A DNA stretch of 6,083 bases. It comes from Microcella sp. (lineage in GTDB: Bacteria > Actinomycetota > Actinomycetes > Actinomycetales > Microbacteriaceae). A program made the translations under genes and the position numbers. This document shows positions 1 through 5,870 of this stretch, one piece after another. The notes under the pieces are model-generated. The model was not told the DNA's origin. It did no database searches and worked only from the letters and a program-made list of their open reading frames with translations. The stretch spans positions 1 through 6,083 of the forward strand of contig JAIWOM010000096.1 in NCBI GenBank assembly GCA_020216895.1, given 5' to 3'. Position 1 is the stretch's first letter, and the number at the start of each line of letters is the position of its first letter.

Positions 1-231
1 GACGCGCTCGAGGCCGCAGAGACCCTCGCGGGCGCGGTGGGGCAGCCGAGCATCCGCGTCACGGCCCTCGCCGACCCGGGGATGCTCGACGGCGGCAACG
101 GCGGCGGTGGGCCGCAGCCGCGCTTCGAGAAGGCGATGGCGATGGCCGCCGACGCCGGCGGCGGGTTCACCCTGCAGCCCCAGGCCATCGTGGTGGAGGC
201 CGCGGTCGACGCGCGATTCGCCGCGGAGTGA
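1..231 (+). CDS. SIMPL (DUF541) domain protein, C-terminal part
   Basis: This is the last 76 codons of a gene that begins before the window; the frame is open from base 1 to the TGA at 229-231. The visible part starts with a helix rich in Ala and Glu (DALEAAETLAGAVG), continues with a strand (IRVTALADPG), has a flexible Gly-rich stretch followed by PQPRFEKAMAMAAD, and ends with QPQAIVVEAAVDARFAAE. The order helix, strand, Gly/Pro loop with Ala/Met residues, then a final 'qP..i.v.a.v...F' strand is what the end of SIMPL-domain proteins looks like. The family is widespread, usually in the cell envelope, and its biochemical role is poorly defined. The N-terminal half and any signal peptide lie outside the window. 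The assignment is by pattern only, as no catalytic motif exists to confirm it. Confidence 0.6.
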   Translation, partial: DALEAAETLAGAVGQPSIRVTALADPGMLDGGNGGGGPQPRFEKAMAMAADAGGGFTLQPQAIVVEAAVDARFAAE

Positions 232-290
232 GCATTCTGGATGCGAACGTGGCACCCACACCGGGGGTAACGGCGCGGCACCGCCTGCGC

Positions 291-296
291 TAGCCT
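291..296 (+). promoter_or_regulatory. Candidate -10 box for the propeller gene
   Basis: TAGCCT fits the TANNNT form of housekeeping -10 boxes in high-GC Gram-positives. It sits in the 92-nt gap between the SIMPL-domain gene and the propeller gene, and would place a transcription start near 302-304, about 40 nt before the preferred ATG. No convincing -35 hexamer is found at 16-18 bp; GGTAAC at 266-271 is the nearest candidate, at 19 bp. The rest of the gap shows only the hairpin listed next. Confidence 0.35.
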
Positions 297-305
297 GACC
301 GTCGA

Positions 306-322
306 GGCTCGCTCACCGAGCC
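306..322 (+). other. Perfect 6-bp leader hairpin before the propeller gene
   Basis: GGCTCG (306-311) and CGAGCC (317-322) are exact reverse complements around the 5-nt loop CTCAC. If transcription starts near 303, this hairpin would be at the very 5' end of the mRNA. It ends one base before the first in-frame ATG (324), so the normal ribosome-binding position for that ATG would be locked in the stem. No T-run follows, so it is not a typical terminator for the upstream gene. Confidence 0.4.
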
Positions 323-341
323 GATGGGGGTAGGCATCATG

Positions 342-1886
342 ATGGGGATCATCTCGCGACGGATTCGCACGGGGGCAGTAGCGATCGTCTGCACGGCGCT
401 GCTCGTCTCGGCGGGCATCAGCCCGGCGGTCGCGGCGGAGCGGGCGGTGGGTTCGACCGCGCTCCTGCCGGAGACGTCGAGCGTCGCCCCCGCCGCGGAC
501 GACTGCGGGAGCACCCTCTGCCTCGAGTGGGAGCGCCGGGGCGGCACGCTCGGCAAGCCCATCGCGACCTCCTCACCCACCGTCGGCACGCTCGACAACG
601 GAGGCCCCGCCGTCATAGTCGGCGACCGCGCCGGCAACATCTGGGCCCTGCACCTCTCCGACGGCTCGTGGGTTCCCGGCTGGCCGGTCAAGACCGGCGG
701 CATCGTCGTCGACTCGACGCCGTCGGTCTTCGGCAGCGGGGATACAGCGCGGGTCTATGTCGGAGTCGGCGGCAGTGCGAGCCCGAGCAAGGGCGGCATC
801 TGGAAGATCCGCAACACAGGTGCGGTGATGTGGAAGGTCACCCCGCGATCGCACCCCACGCAGGCGGGCACGAGCGGCGTGAAGGCATCCGTCTCGCTCG
901 GCAACCTGCGGGGCCCGTCGACCCTCGACGCGTACGCGCCGACGATGGGGCAGCTGCACTACGCGCTCGCGACCGAGTCGGGCAAGAACATCCCCGGATT
1001 CTGGTGGGTCGCTGCCGACTCCACGTTCTCCACGGCCGCGCTGGCCGACCTGTACGGCACCGGTCGCGACTACGTGATCGTGGGCGCCGATTCGACCGCG
1101 GGCACCTCGTACTTCCGCTCCTACGGCAACGGTGGCGCCCTGCGCATCCTGAAGCCGACCGGGCGCGCCGGCGAGAAGTACCCGAACCGCGGGCTCGTGT
1201 GCGAGCGGCGCACGAACCAGGTGGTGCAGTCCTCCCCCGCTGTCGGGCCCGTCCTCGCCGACGGCCGCACGGGCATCGCCTTCGGCACCGGCACCTTCTA
1301 CCCGAACCAGACCGCGACGAAGTTCATCTTCATGATCAACGACCGGTGCGGCGACGTCTGGCGCAAGCAGCTCGACGGCTCGACCGCGTCGAGCCCGGCC
1401 TTCGCCGACATCAAGGGCGACGGCACGCTCGACGTCGTGATCGCGGCGCGCGTGTCCTCGTCGAGCACGAGCGTCTGGGCGCTGGAGGGCCCGAACGGGG
1501 CGACGATCTGGCGCGCGTCGGTGACCGGCGGGGTCATCGGCTCCGTCGTCACGGCAGACCTGGGCAATGGCTACCAGAGCGTCCTGGTGCCGACCACCAG
1601 CGGCCTGCGCATCCTCGACGGCCGCACGGGGGAGATCGTGCACAGCATCAACGGCATCGGCCTGCAGAACTCGCCGCTCGTCACCGCCCGCCCGGATGGC
1701 ACGGTCGGCGTGACCCTCGCCGGCTATGTCGGCGAGCTCGTCTCCGGCCGCGTGCAGCTGCGCAGCGTGATCCGCCACTACTCGATCCCGGGCAGCGACG
1801 GGGCGACCGTCGACGACCTCGGATCGTGGCCGATGTTCCACCGCGACCCGCAGCTCACGGGCACCGCGCCGCTCACCACGTTCTAG
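342..1886 (+). CDS. Secreted eight-repeat beta-propeller (FG-GAP/PQQ-like) protein
   Basis: The protein has 514 residues. A Sec signal peptide is clear: basic SRRIR at residues 5-9, a hydrophobic core at about 11-30 and an AVA cleavage motif at 29-31. No lipobox is present, so a secreted product is expected. The mature part is a series of about eight blade-like repeats at roughly 75-116, 123-166, 180-222, 227-270, 294-344, 347-392, 396-436 and 441-476. Each follows the pattern 'SSP..aDl.GdG..dvvvg...G.vwal...G..iw'; the best copy, DIKGDGTLDVVI, is at 356-367 and resembles an FG-GAP calcium loop. Four mature cysteines (55, 60, 287, 336) could form two disulfides. A WPMFHRDPQLTG motif at 496-507 closes the protein, as in related propeller proteins. 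In-frame ATGs exist at 324, 339 and 342; I chose 342 because GGTAGG (329-334) lies 7 nt before it. No enzymatic domain is visible, so a binding or scaffold role is inference. Confidence 0.8.
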   Translation: MGIISRRIRTGAVAIVCTALLVSAGISPAVAAERAVGSTALLPETSSVAPAADDCGSTLCLEWERRGGTLGKPIATSSPTVGTLDNGGPAVIVGDRAGNIWALHLSDGSWVPGWPVKTGGIVVDSTPSVFGSGDTARVYVGVGGSASPSKGGIWKIRNTGAVMWKVTPRSHPTQAGTSGVKASVSLGNLRGPSTLDAYAPTMGQLHYALATESGKNIPGFWWVAADSTFSTAALADLYGTGRDYVIVGADSTAGTSYFRSYGNGGALRILKPTGRAGEKYPNRGLVCERRTNQVVQSSPAVGPVLADGRTGIAFGTGTFYPNQTATKFIFMINDRCGDVWRKQLDGSTASSPAFADIKGDGTLDVVIAARVSSSSTSVWALEGPNGATIWRASVTGGVIGSVVTADLGNGYQSVLVPTTSGLRILDGRTGEIVHSINGIGLQNSPLVTARPDGTVGVTLAGYVGELVSGRVQLRSVIRHYSIPGSDGATVDDLGSWPMFHRDPQLTGTAPLTTF

Positions 1887-1891
1887 GCGCG

Positions 1892-1934
1892 GCGCGGCAG
1901 AGGCTCCGCGCGGCGAGCCCGATTCCGGCGGGCT
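1892..1934. terminator. Candidate bidirectional terminator between convergent genes
   Basis: Two GC-rich hairpins fill the 46-bp gap between the convergent propeller and smpB genes. The first pairs GCGCGG (1892-1897) with CCGCGC (1906-1911) around an 8-nt loop. The second pairs AGCCCG (1916-1921) with CGGGCT (1929-1934) around a 7-nt loop and runs into the smpB stop codon. Neither has a T-run on either strand, so the call rests on position and stem strength only. Confidence 0.4.
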
Positions 1935-2409
1935 ACTCGCCCATCCGGTTGCGGGTGCGCATGGCCCGGTCGGCCTCGCGCTTGTCCTGCCGCTCGCGCA
2001 GCGCGTGCCGCTTGTCGTACTCCTTCTTGCCCTTCGCGACGGCGAGCTCGACCTTGGCGCGGCCGTCGCTGAAGTAGATGCGCAGGGGCACGAGGGTGTA
2101 GCCGCCCTCCTTGACCTTCTGGCTGATCTTGATGATCTGGGCCTTGTGCAGCAGCATCTTGCGCTTGCGGCGGGGCGGGTGGTTGGTCCAGGTGCCCTGC
2201 GTGTACTCGGGGATGTGCACGGCGTCGAGCCACGCCTCCCCGCCGTCGATGTAGCCGTAGCCGTCGACGAGGCTCGCGCGCCCCATGCGCAGCGACTTCA
2301 CCTCGGTGCCGCTGAGCACGAGGCCGGCCTCGTAGGTGTCCTCGATCGTGTAGTCGTGCCGCGCCTTGCGGTTGGTCGCGACGACCTTCTCGCCCTTCTC
2401 CTTCGGCAC
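1933..2409 (-). CDS. smpB: SsrA (tmRNA)-binding protein SmpB
   Basis: SmpB binds the tRNA-like domain of tmRNA and brings it to ribosomes stalled on mRNAs without a stop codon, for tagging of the nascent chain and ribosome release. The 158-residue length is typical. Family landmarks appear in order: N-terminal NRKARHDY (13-20), [10 protein letters not shown] (32-41), the [10 protein letters not shown] strand (53-62), HIPEY (65-69), the basic [12 protein letters not shown] loop (78-89) and [23 protein letters not shown] (112-134, split here only for description). The Arg/Lys-rich C-terminal tail (135-158), which reaches into the mRNA channel in known complexes, is complete. The start is GTG, set by a strong GGAGG 6 nt upstream. 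The gene follows ftsX on the same strand after 170 bp containing its own probable promoter and a large inverted repeat. No ssrA gene follows in the window. Confidence 0.97.
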   Translation of the reverse strand: MPKEKGEKVVATNRKARHDYTIEDTYEAGLVLSGTEVKSLRMGRASLVDGYGYIDGGEAWLDAVHIPEYTQGTWTNHPPRRKRKMLLHKAQIIKISQKVKEGGYTLVPLRIYFSDGRAKVELAVAKGKKEYDKRHALRERQDKREADRAMRTRNRMGE

Positions 2410-2413
2410 GGTT

Positions 2414-2420
2414 CACCTCC
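2414..2420 (-). promoter_or_regulatory. Ribosome binding site of smpB
   Basis: Read on the minus strand this is GGAGGTG, with the GGAGG core (2416-2420) ending 6 nt before the GTG at 2407-2409. It is the strongest Shine-Dalgarno sequence in the window and fixes the smpB start. Confidence 0.85.
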
Positions 2421-2466
2421 TGCATTCGACCGACGGATGCCGCGCGCGCGTCGCGCGCAGCCCTCC

Positions 2467-2472
2467 AGCATA
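2467..2472 (-). promoter_or_regulatory. Probable smpB -10 box
   Basis: Minus-strand TATGCT matches the TATAAT consensus at four of six positions, including the key first, second and last bases. It would start transcription near 2460 and give a leader of about 50 nt. This leader contains a GCGCGC-GTC-GCGCGC dyad (2444-2458). The best -35 candidate, CAGACG (2492-2497), has only the central GAC and a long 19-bp spacer, and lies inside the left arm of the inverted repeat. smpB may therefore be transcribed separately from ftsEX. Confidence 0.5.
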
Positions 2473-2570
2473 CCCGCGCGCCGGGCACGAGCGTCTGCAG
2501 AATGGGCCGCGCGGGGCCAGAACGGGCGGCACTCCCCCGTTCTGCAGACGTTCGTGCCCGACGGTGCGGG
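2473..2570. repeat. 25-bp inverted repeat with long loop (extragenic palindrome)
   Basis: Left arm 2482-2506 and right arm 2536-2560 are reverse complements over 25 bp, with only two mismatched positions (2491/2551 and 2503/2539). Both mismatches are G·U-compatible in a + strand transcript. The loop is 29 nt. An outer stem adds CCCGC (2473-2477) with GCGGG (2566-2570) across a small internal loop. CAGAATGGGCCGC (2498-2510) recurs as CAGAACGGGCGGC (2518-2530), so the core exists three times, once inverted. Each arm holds the 8-bp palindrome TCTGCAGA. No T-run follows on either strand. The element fills most of the ftsX–smpB gap, starts 10 bp after the ftsX stop and abuts the smpB -10 box. Possible roles are a dispersed extragenic palindrome, a T-less terminator for ftsX, or a regulator of smpB. 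Confidence 0.9.
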
Positions 2571-2579
2571 CGACCGACG

Positions 2580-3494
2580 TCAGACGCGCAGGTAGCGGGT
2601 GATGGCGACGTTGGCCGAGAGCGCCGCGAGTACGGCCCCCGCGGCCAGCAGGATGGGCACCACGAGCAGGGCATCCTGCAGCCCGACGAACGAGGTCAGC
2701 GGCAGGGTCTGCGCGAGGTAGCCCTGCACGAAGAACTGCACGATGCCGACGACGGCGAGGCCGGCGAGCACCGAGCCGATGAGCGCGGCGACCACGCCCT
2801 CGATGATGAACGGGGTCTGGATGAACCGGTTCGAGGCGCCCACCAGTCGCATGATGCCGATCTCGCGTCGTCGCGAGAACGCGCTGAGGCGGATGGTCGT
2901 CGCGATGAGCAGGGCGGCGGCGACGAGCATGAGCGCCGCGATGCCGATGGCGGTGAAGCTCGCCGCGTTGAGGATCGAGAAGATCTGCTCGAGGTAGCTG
3001 CGCTGGTCGACGATGCTCTCGACGCCGACGAGCCCGCCGAGGGCATCGACGAGGATATCGCTCTGCGTGGGGTCGACGAGGTTGACCCAGAACGCCTGGG
3101 GCAGCAACTCGGGGGTGATGAGGTCGGCGACCGCCTGCCCGGCGAACTGGTCCTGGAAGCGCGCGAACGCCTCCTCCTGCGTCTCGAAGTAGAAGGTGTC
3201 GATGAACGGCGCGAGCGTCTCGCTCTCGAGCTGCGCCTGCACGAGCGCCACCTGGTCGGGCGTCGCCGCCTGCTGGTCGCACCCGCCGACGGTCGAGAAC
3301 TCGGTGCACAGGTACACGGCGACCTGGGCGCGGTCGAACCAGTACGACTTCATCTGCGTGATCTGCATCTGCAGCAGCACGGCCGCGCCGACGAAGGTCA
3401 GCGAGATGAAGGTGACGAGCACGACCGAGATGACCATGCTGAGGTTGCGGCGCAGACCCTGGCCGACCTCGGTGAGAACGAGTCCGAGCCTCAC
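2580..3494 (-). CDS. ftsX: Cell division ABC transporter permease-like protein FtsX
   Basis: FtsX is the membrane half of the FtsEX complex, which uses ATP hydrolysis by FtsE to activate peptidoglycan hydrolases outside the cell. The 304 residues show the family layout: cytoplasmic N-terminus, a first membrane helix at about 20-42, a large extracellular domain at about 45-172, then three more helices at about 174-200, 226-255 and 272-296. The loop after the second helix has the typical [15 protein letters not shown] (207-221), the contact region for FtsE. C63 and C72 in the extracellular domain are close enough for a disulfide. The start GTG (3492-3494) overlaps the ftsE stop as GTGA, and GGGAGG (3501-3506) precedes it by 6 nt, so translation is probably coupled. 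No extra domain or truncation is seen. Confidence 0.95.
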   Translation of the reverse strand: MRLGLVLTEVGQGLRRNLSMVISVVLVTFISLTFVGAAVLLQMQITQMKSYWFDRAQVAVYLCTEFSTVGGCDQQAATPDQVALVQAQLESETLAPFIDTFYFETQEEAFARFQDQFAGQAVADLITPELLPQAFWVNLVDPTQSDILVDALGGLVGVESIVDQRSYLEQIFSILNAASFTAIGIAALMLVAAALLIATTIRLSAFSRRREIGIMRLVGASNRFIQTPFIIEGVVAALIGSVLAGLAVVGIVQFFVQGYLAQTLPLTSFVGLQDALLVVPILLAAGAVLAALSANVAITRYLRV

Positions 3495-4222
3495 GATGCG
3501 CCTCCCGCCCCGAATCCCTGCGCGATGATCGGGGTCGCCTGCGTCTTGTAGCCGCCGCCGCGCTCATCGCGCACGACGCGACCGCCGATGACCTCGATGA
3601 CGCGCCGCTGCAGGCGATCGACGATGCCGGCGTCGTGCGTGGCCATGATGACGGTCGTGCCGTTGGCGTTGATGCGCTCGAGCAGGGCCATGATGCCCGC
3701 GCTGGTCTCGGGGTCGAGGTTGCCGGTGGGCTCGTCGGCGAGCAGGATCGCGGGCTTGTTGACGACGGCGCGCGCGATGGCGACACGCTGCTGCTCACCG
3801 CCCGAGAGCTCGTGCGGGTAGCGCTGCGCCTTGCCGTCGAGTCCGACCGTCTGCAGGGCGTCGGGCACCGCCTCGTGGATGAACCCCGCGCTCTTGCCGA
3901 TGACCTGCAGCGAGAACGCCACGTTGTCGAAGACGGTCTTGTTGGGCAGCAGCCGGAAGTCCTGGAACACGACCCCGAGGTTGCGCCGGAAGTAGGGCAC
4001 CTTGCGGCTGGAGATGTGCCCGAGATCCTGGCCCAGCGCGTGGATGGTGCCGCTGGTCGGCTTCTCCTCCTTGAGCACCAGGCGCAGGAAGGTCGACTTG
4101 CCGGAGCCGGAGGCGCCGACGAGGAAGACGAACTCGCCGCTGAGGATCTCGAGACTGACACCGTTGAGCGCGGGCCGCGCCGTGCCGCGGTAGACCTTGG
4201 TGACCTCGTCGAATCGAATCAC
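3491..4222 (-). CDS. ftsE: Cell division ATP-binding protein FtsE
   Basis: FtsE is the cytoplasmic ATPase that drives FtsX at the division site. From the chosen start the protein has 243 residues and begins [11 protein letters not shown], as FtsE normally does. All ABC ATPase motifs are intact: Walker [10 protein letters not shown] (36-44), Q-loop FQD (86-88), the FtsE-typical [15 protein letters not shown] (89-103), signature LSGGEQQR (139-146), Walker B ILLADEP (159-165), D-loop NLD (168-170) and the switch histidine (196). A Gly-rich tail of about 20 residues after 222 extends past the usual end. I chose the GTG at 4220-4222 because it matches the family N-terminus and lies 6 nt after a -10-like box. 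The frame stays open to another GTG at 4267, which would add 15 residues of low-complexity sequence and lacks a ribosome binding site. The gene overlaps ftsX by 4 bases. Confidence 0.95.
   Translation of the reverse strand: MIRFDEVTKVYRGTARPALNGVSLEILSGEFVFLVGASGSGKSTFLRLVLKEEKPTSGTIHALGQDLGHISSRKVPYFRRNLGVVFQDFRLLPNKTVFDNVAFSLQVIGKSAGFIHEAVPDALQTVGLDGKAQRYPHELSGGEQQRVAIARAVVNKPAILLADEPTGNLDPETSAGIMALLERINANGTTVIMATHDAGIVDRLQRRVIEVIGGRVVRDERGGGYKTQATPIIAQGFGAGGAS
3501..3506 (-). promoter_or_regulatory. Ribosome binding site of ftsX inside ftsE
   Basis: Minus-strand GGGAGG lies within the last codons of ftsE and ends 6 nt before the GTG start of ftsX. It supports that start and the coupling of the two genes. 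Confidence 0.75.
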
Positions 4223-4228
4223 CGGGCC

Positions 4229-4234
4229 AGCGTA
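4229..4234 (-). promoter_or_regulatory. Candidate -10 box for leaderless ftsE
   Basis: Minus-strand TACGCT fits TANNNT. Six bases (GGCCCG) separate it from the GTG at 4220-4222, so transcription would start at or next to the start codon. No -35-like hexamer is seen at 16-18 bp, which lowers confidence. The 111-bp gap up to the VOC gene stop otherwise holds only a chain of GC-rich dyads at 4305-4333. Confidence 0.45.
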
Positions 4235-4333
4235 GGCGCGGCCGTGGGCGCGGGCGGGCTGCGACACCCAGCGCGGCCAGGTTCTCAGGTGCCGACCGGG
4301 GGCGCCGTCGACGGATGCGGGCCCGCGCCGCGG

Positions 4334-4693
4334 CTAGGGCTGCGTCACCCCGACCACCGTGCCCTCGAGGTCGCGGAAGGCGGCGTAGCGCCCCCAGCCC
4401 TCGACGGCCTCGACCTCCGCGGCGATCTGCCCCCCGGCCTCGACGGCCCGCGCCAGAACAGCCTCGAGGTCGTCGACGGTCAGGTACAGGCGGATCCCCT
4501 CGCTGCTCGGCACGTAGTCCTCACCCTCGGTGAGGGCCAGCCCGGTCGCCTGCTCGTCGGCGGTCGGGAAGAAGACCATGTGCTGGCCGTCCACCTCCGA
4601 CACTTCCAGGTCGACGGCGAAGACGTGGGCGTAGAAGGCGCGGGCGCGCTCGAGGTCGCGGGCGGGGATCTCGACGATGCTGATGCTCACCAT
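4334..4693 (-). CDS. VOC-fold (glyoxalase/bleomycin-resistance-like) small protein
   Basis: This 119-residue protein has the size and strand-helix-strand pattern of a single VOC domain: strand SIVEIPARD (5-13), helix LERARAFYAHVF (14-25), then strands around 27-34 and 38-42. The second module has LYLTVDD (69-75), helix LEAVLARAVEAGG (76-88) and the closing WGRYAAFRDLEGTVVGVTQP (100-119), where 'f.D.eG...g' is the family's hallmark end. E8, H38 and E110 fall near positions that hold metal ligands in active members, but the set is not complete enough to claim an enzyme. Substrate is unknown; family members range from glyoxalases and dioxygenases to antibiotic-binding proteins. The ATG (4691-4693) has no Shine-Dalgarno but lies 6 nt after a good -10 box. 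The gene sits between prfB and ftsE, which are neighbours in many actinobacteria, so it is probably a local insertion. Confidence 0.85.
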   Translation of the reverse strand: MVSISIVEIPARDLERARAFYAHVFAVDLEVSEVDGQHMVFFPTADEQATGLALTEGEDYVPSSEGIRLYLTVDDLEAVLARAVEAGGQIAAEVEAVEGWGRYAAFRDLEGTVVGVTQP

Positions 4694-4699
4694 GGCGAG

Positions 4700-4728
4700 A
4701 CTCTACGGCGCGGTCGCGCGCGCGTCGA
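4700..4728 (-). promoter_or_regulatory. Promoter of the VOC gene (leaderless)
   Basis: Minus strand: TCGACG (4723-4728) matches TTGACA at four of six positions, then a 17-bp spacer, then TAGAGT (4700-4705), a TANNNT -10 box. Six bases (CTCGCC) separate the -10 from the ATG, so the transcript would begin at the start codon. This is the best-formed promoter in the window. Confidence 0.65.
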
Positions 4729-4751
4729 TGGTGCGAATCAGTCGATGACGC

Positions 4752-5861
4752 TCAGTCGACGGGCTTTTGCTTGCGCCACTTGATGCCAGCGGCGATGAAG
4801 CCGTCGAGGTCGCCGTCGAACACGGCCGAGGGGTTGTTGACCTCGTGCTCGGTGCGCAGGTCTTTCACCATCTGGTAGGGCGCGAGCACGTACGAGCGCA
4901 TCTGGTCGCCCCAGCTGGCAGTGATGGTGCCCGCGAGCTCCTTCTTCTTCGCCGCCTCCTCCTCACGCTGCATGATGAGCAGGCGCGACTGCAGCACGCG
5001 CATGGCGGCGGCGCGGTTCTGGATCTGGCTCTTCTCGTTCTGCATCGAGACGACGATGCCGGTCGGCAGGTGCGTGATGCGCACGGCCGAGTCGGTCGTG
5101 TTGACCGACTGCCCGCCGGGGCCGGAGGAGCGGAAGACGTCGACCCGGATGTCGCCCTCGGGGATCTCGATCTCGGCGCTCTCCTCCAGCAGCGGGATCA
5201 CCTCGACGGCGGCGAAGCTCGTCTGCCGCTTGCCGGCGGCGCCGAAGGGCGACATGCGCACCAGGCGGTGGGTGCCCGCCTCGACGCTGAGCGTGCCGAA
5301 CGCGTGCGGGGCATCCACCTCGAAGGTCGCCGACTTGATGCCGGCCTCCTCGGCGTAGGAGATGTCCATGACGGTCGTCGGGTACTTGTGCTGCTCGGCC
5401 CAGCGCAGGTACATGCGCAGCAGCATCTCGGCGAAGTCGGCCGCGTCGACGCCGCCGGCCCCGGCGCGGATCGTGACGACGGCAGGACGCGCGTCGTACT
5501 CGCCGTCGAGGAGGGTCTGCACCTCCATCTCGGCCAGGGTCTTCTCGATGCCGTCGAGCTCGCTCGCCGCCTCCGCGGCCGCGTCGGCATCGTCGGCCTC
5601 CCGCGCCATCTCGATGAGCACGTCGAGGTCGTCGAGGCGCTGCTGCAGCTCGGTGATGCGCTTGAGCTCGGCCTGGCGGTGGCTGAGCGCGCTCGTCACC
5701 TTCTGCGCGTTCGCCGTGTCGTCCCACAGATCGGGCGCGGCGGCCTGCTCGTTGAGGGCGGCGATGTCGGCCTCGAGCCGTGGGACATCGATGACGGCAC
5801 GGATATCGGCGAAGGTGCTGCGGGCGGCGGCGATGCGCTCGGAGAAGTCGAGGTCGATCAT
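4752..5861 (-). CDS. prfB: Peptide chain release factor 2 (RF2)
   Basis: RF2 recognises UGA and UAA in the ribosomal A site and triggers hydrolysis of the finished peptide. The 369 residues cover the whole protein. The N-terminal helical domain (about 1-115) includes PDLWDD (43-48) and a long coiled region. The central domain holds [20 protein letters not shown] (132-151) and [10 protein letters not shown], in which SPF (204-206) is the RF2 stop-codon-reading tripeptide that distinguishes it from RF1 (PxT). The catalytic GGQ is at 249-251 within [10 protein letters not shown], followed by [15 protein letters not shown] (258-272). The C-terminal domain has [16 protein letters not shown] (322-337). 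The frame is continuous from the ATG, so the autoregulatory +1 frameshift near codon 26 of many RF2 genes is absent. GGGAG lies 4 nt before the ATG. Confidence 0.97.
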   Translation of the reverse strand: MIDLDFSERIAAARSTFADIRAVIDVPRLEADIAALNEQAAAPDLWDDTANAQKVTSALSHRQAELKRITELQQRLDDLDVLIEMAREADDADAAAEAASELDGIEKTLAEMEVQTLLDGEYDARPAVVTIRAGAGGVDAADFAEMLLRMYLRWAEQHKYPTTVMDISYAEEAGIKSATFEVDAPHAFGTLSVEAGTHRLVRMSPFGAAGKRQTSFAAVEVIPLLEESAEIEIPEGDIRVDVFRSSGPGGQSVNTTDSAVRITHLPTGIVVSMQNEKSQIQNRAAAMRVLQSRLLIMQREEEAAKKKELAGTITASWGDQMRSYVLAPYQMVKDLRTEHEVNNPSAVFDGDLDGFIAAGIKWRKQKPVD

Positions 5862-5870
5862 GTCTCTCCC

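Noticed and set aside
378..392. Possible lipobox around the cysteine in the signal peptide of the propeller protein
   Set aside because: The residue before the cysteine is Val rather than Gly, Ala or Ser, and a normal AVA cleavage site follows further on.
573..1841. Long minus-strand open frame (about 420 codons) opposite the propeller gene
   Set aside because: Its product is rich in Arg, Ala, Asp and His with no domain, no signal and no ribosome binding site. The opposite frame has a clear signal peptide and repeats, so this is a shadow of high-GC coding DNA.
527..2077. Long + strand frame overlapping the propeller gene in another register
   Set aside because: The translation is Arg/Pro/His-rich low-complexity sequence, and it runs on into antisense smpB. 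It is typical of a false GC-rich frame.
2444..2458. GCGCGC-GTC-GCGCGC dyad in the smpB leader taken as a regulatory hairpin
   Set aside because: It is simple alternating GC with a 3-nt loop. Such dyads are common by chance here (a similar one is near 4708-4720), and nothing ties it to regulation.
2413..4161. Minus-strand frame of about 580 codons across ftsE and ftsX in a different register
   Set aside because: It covers two well-identified genes and the inverted repeat, and its product is Arg/Ser/Ala-rich without motifs.
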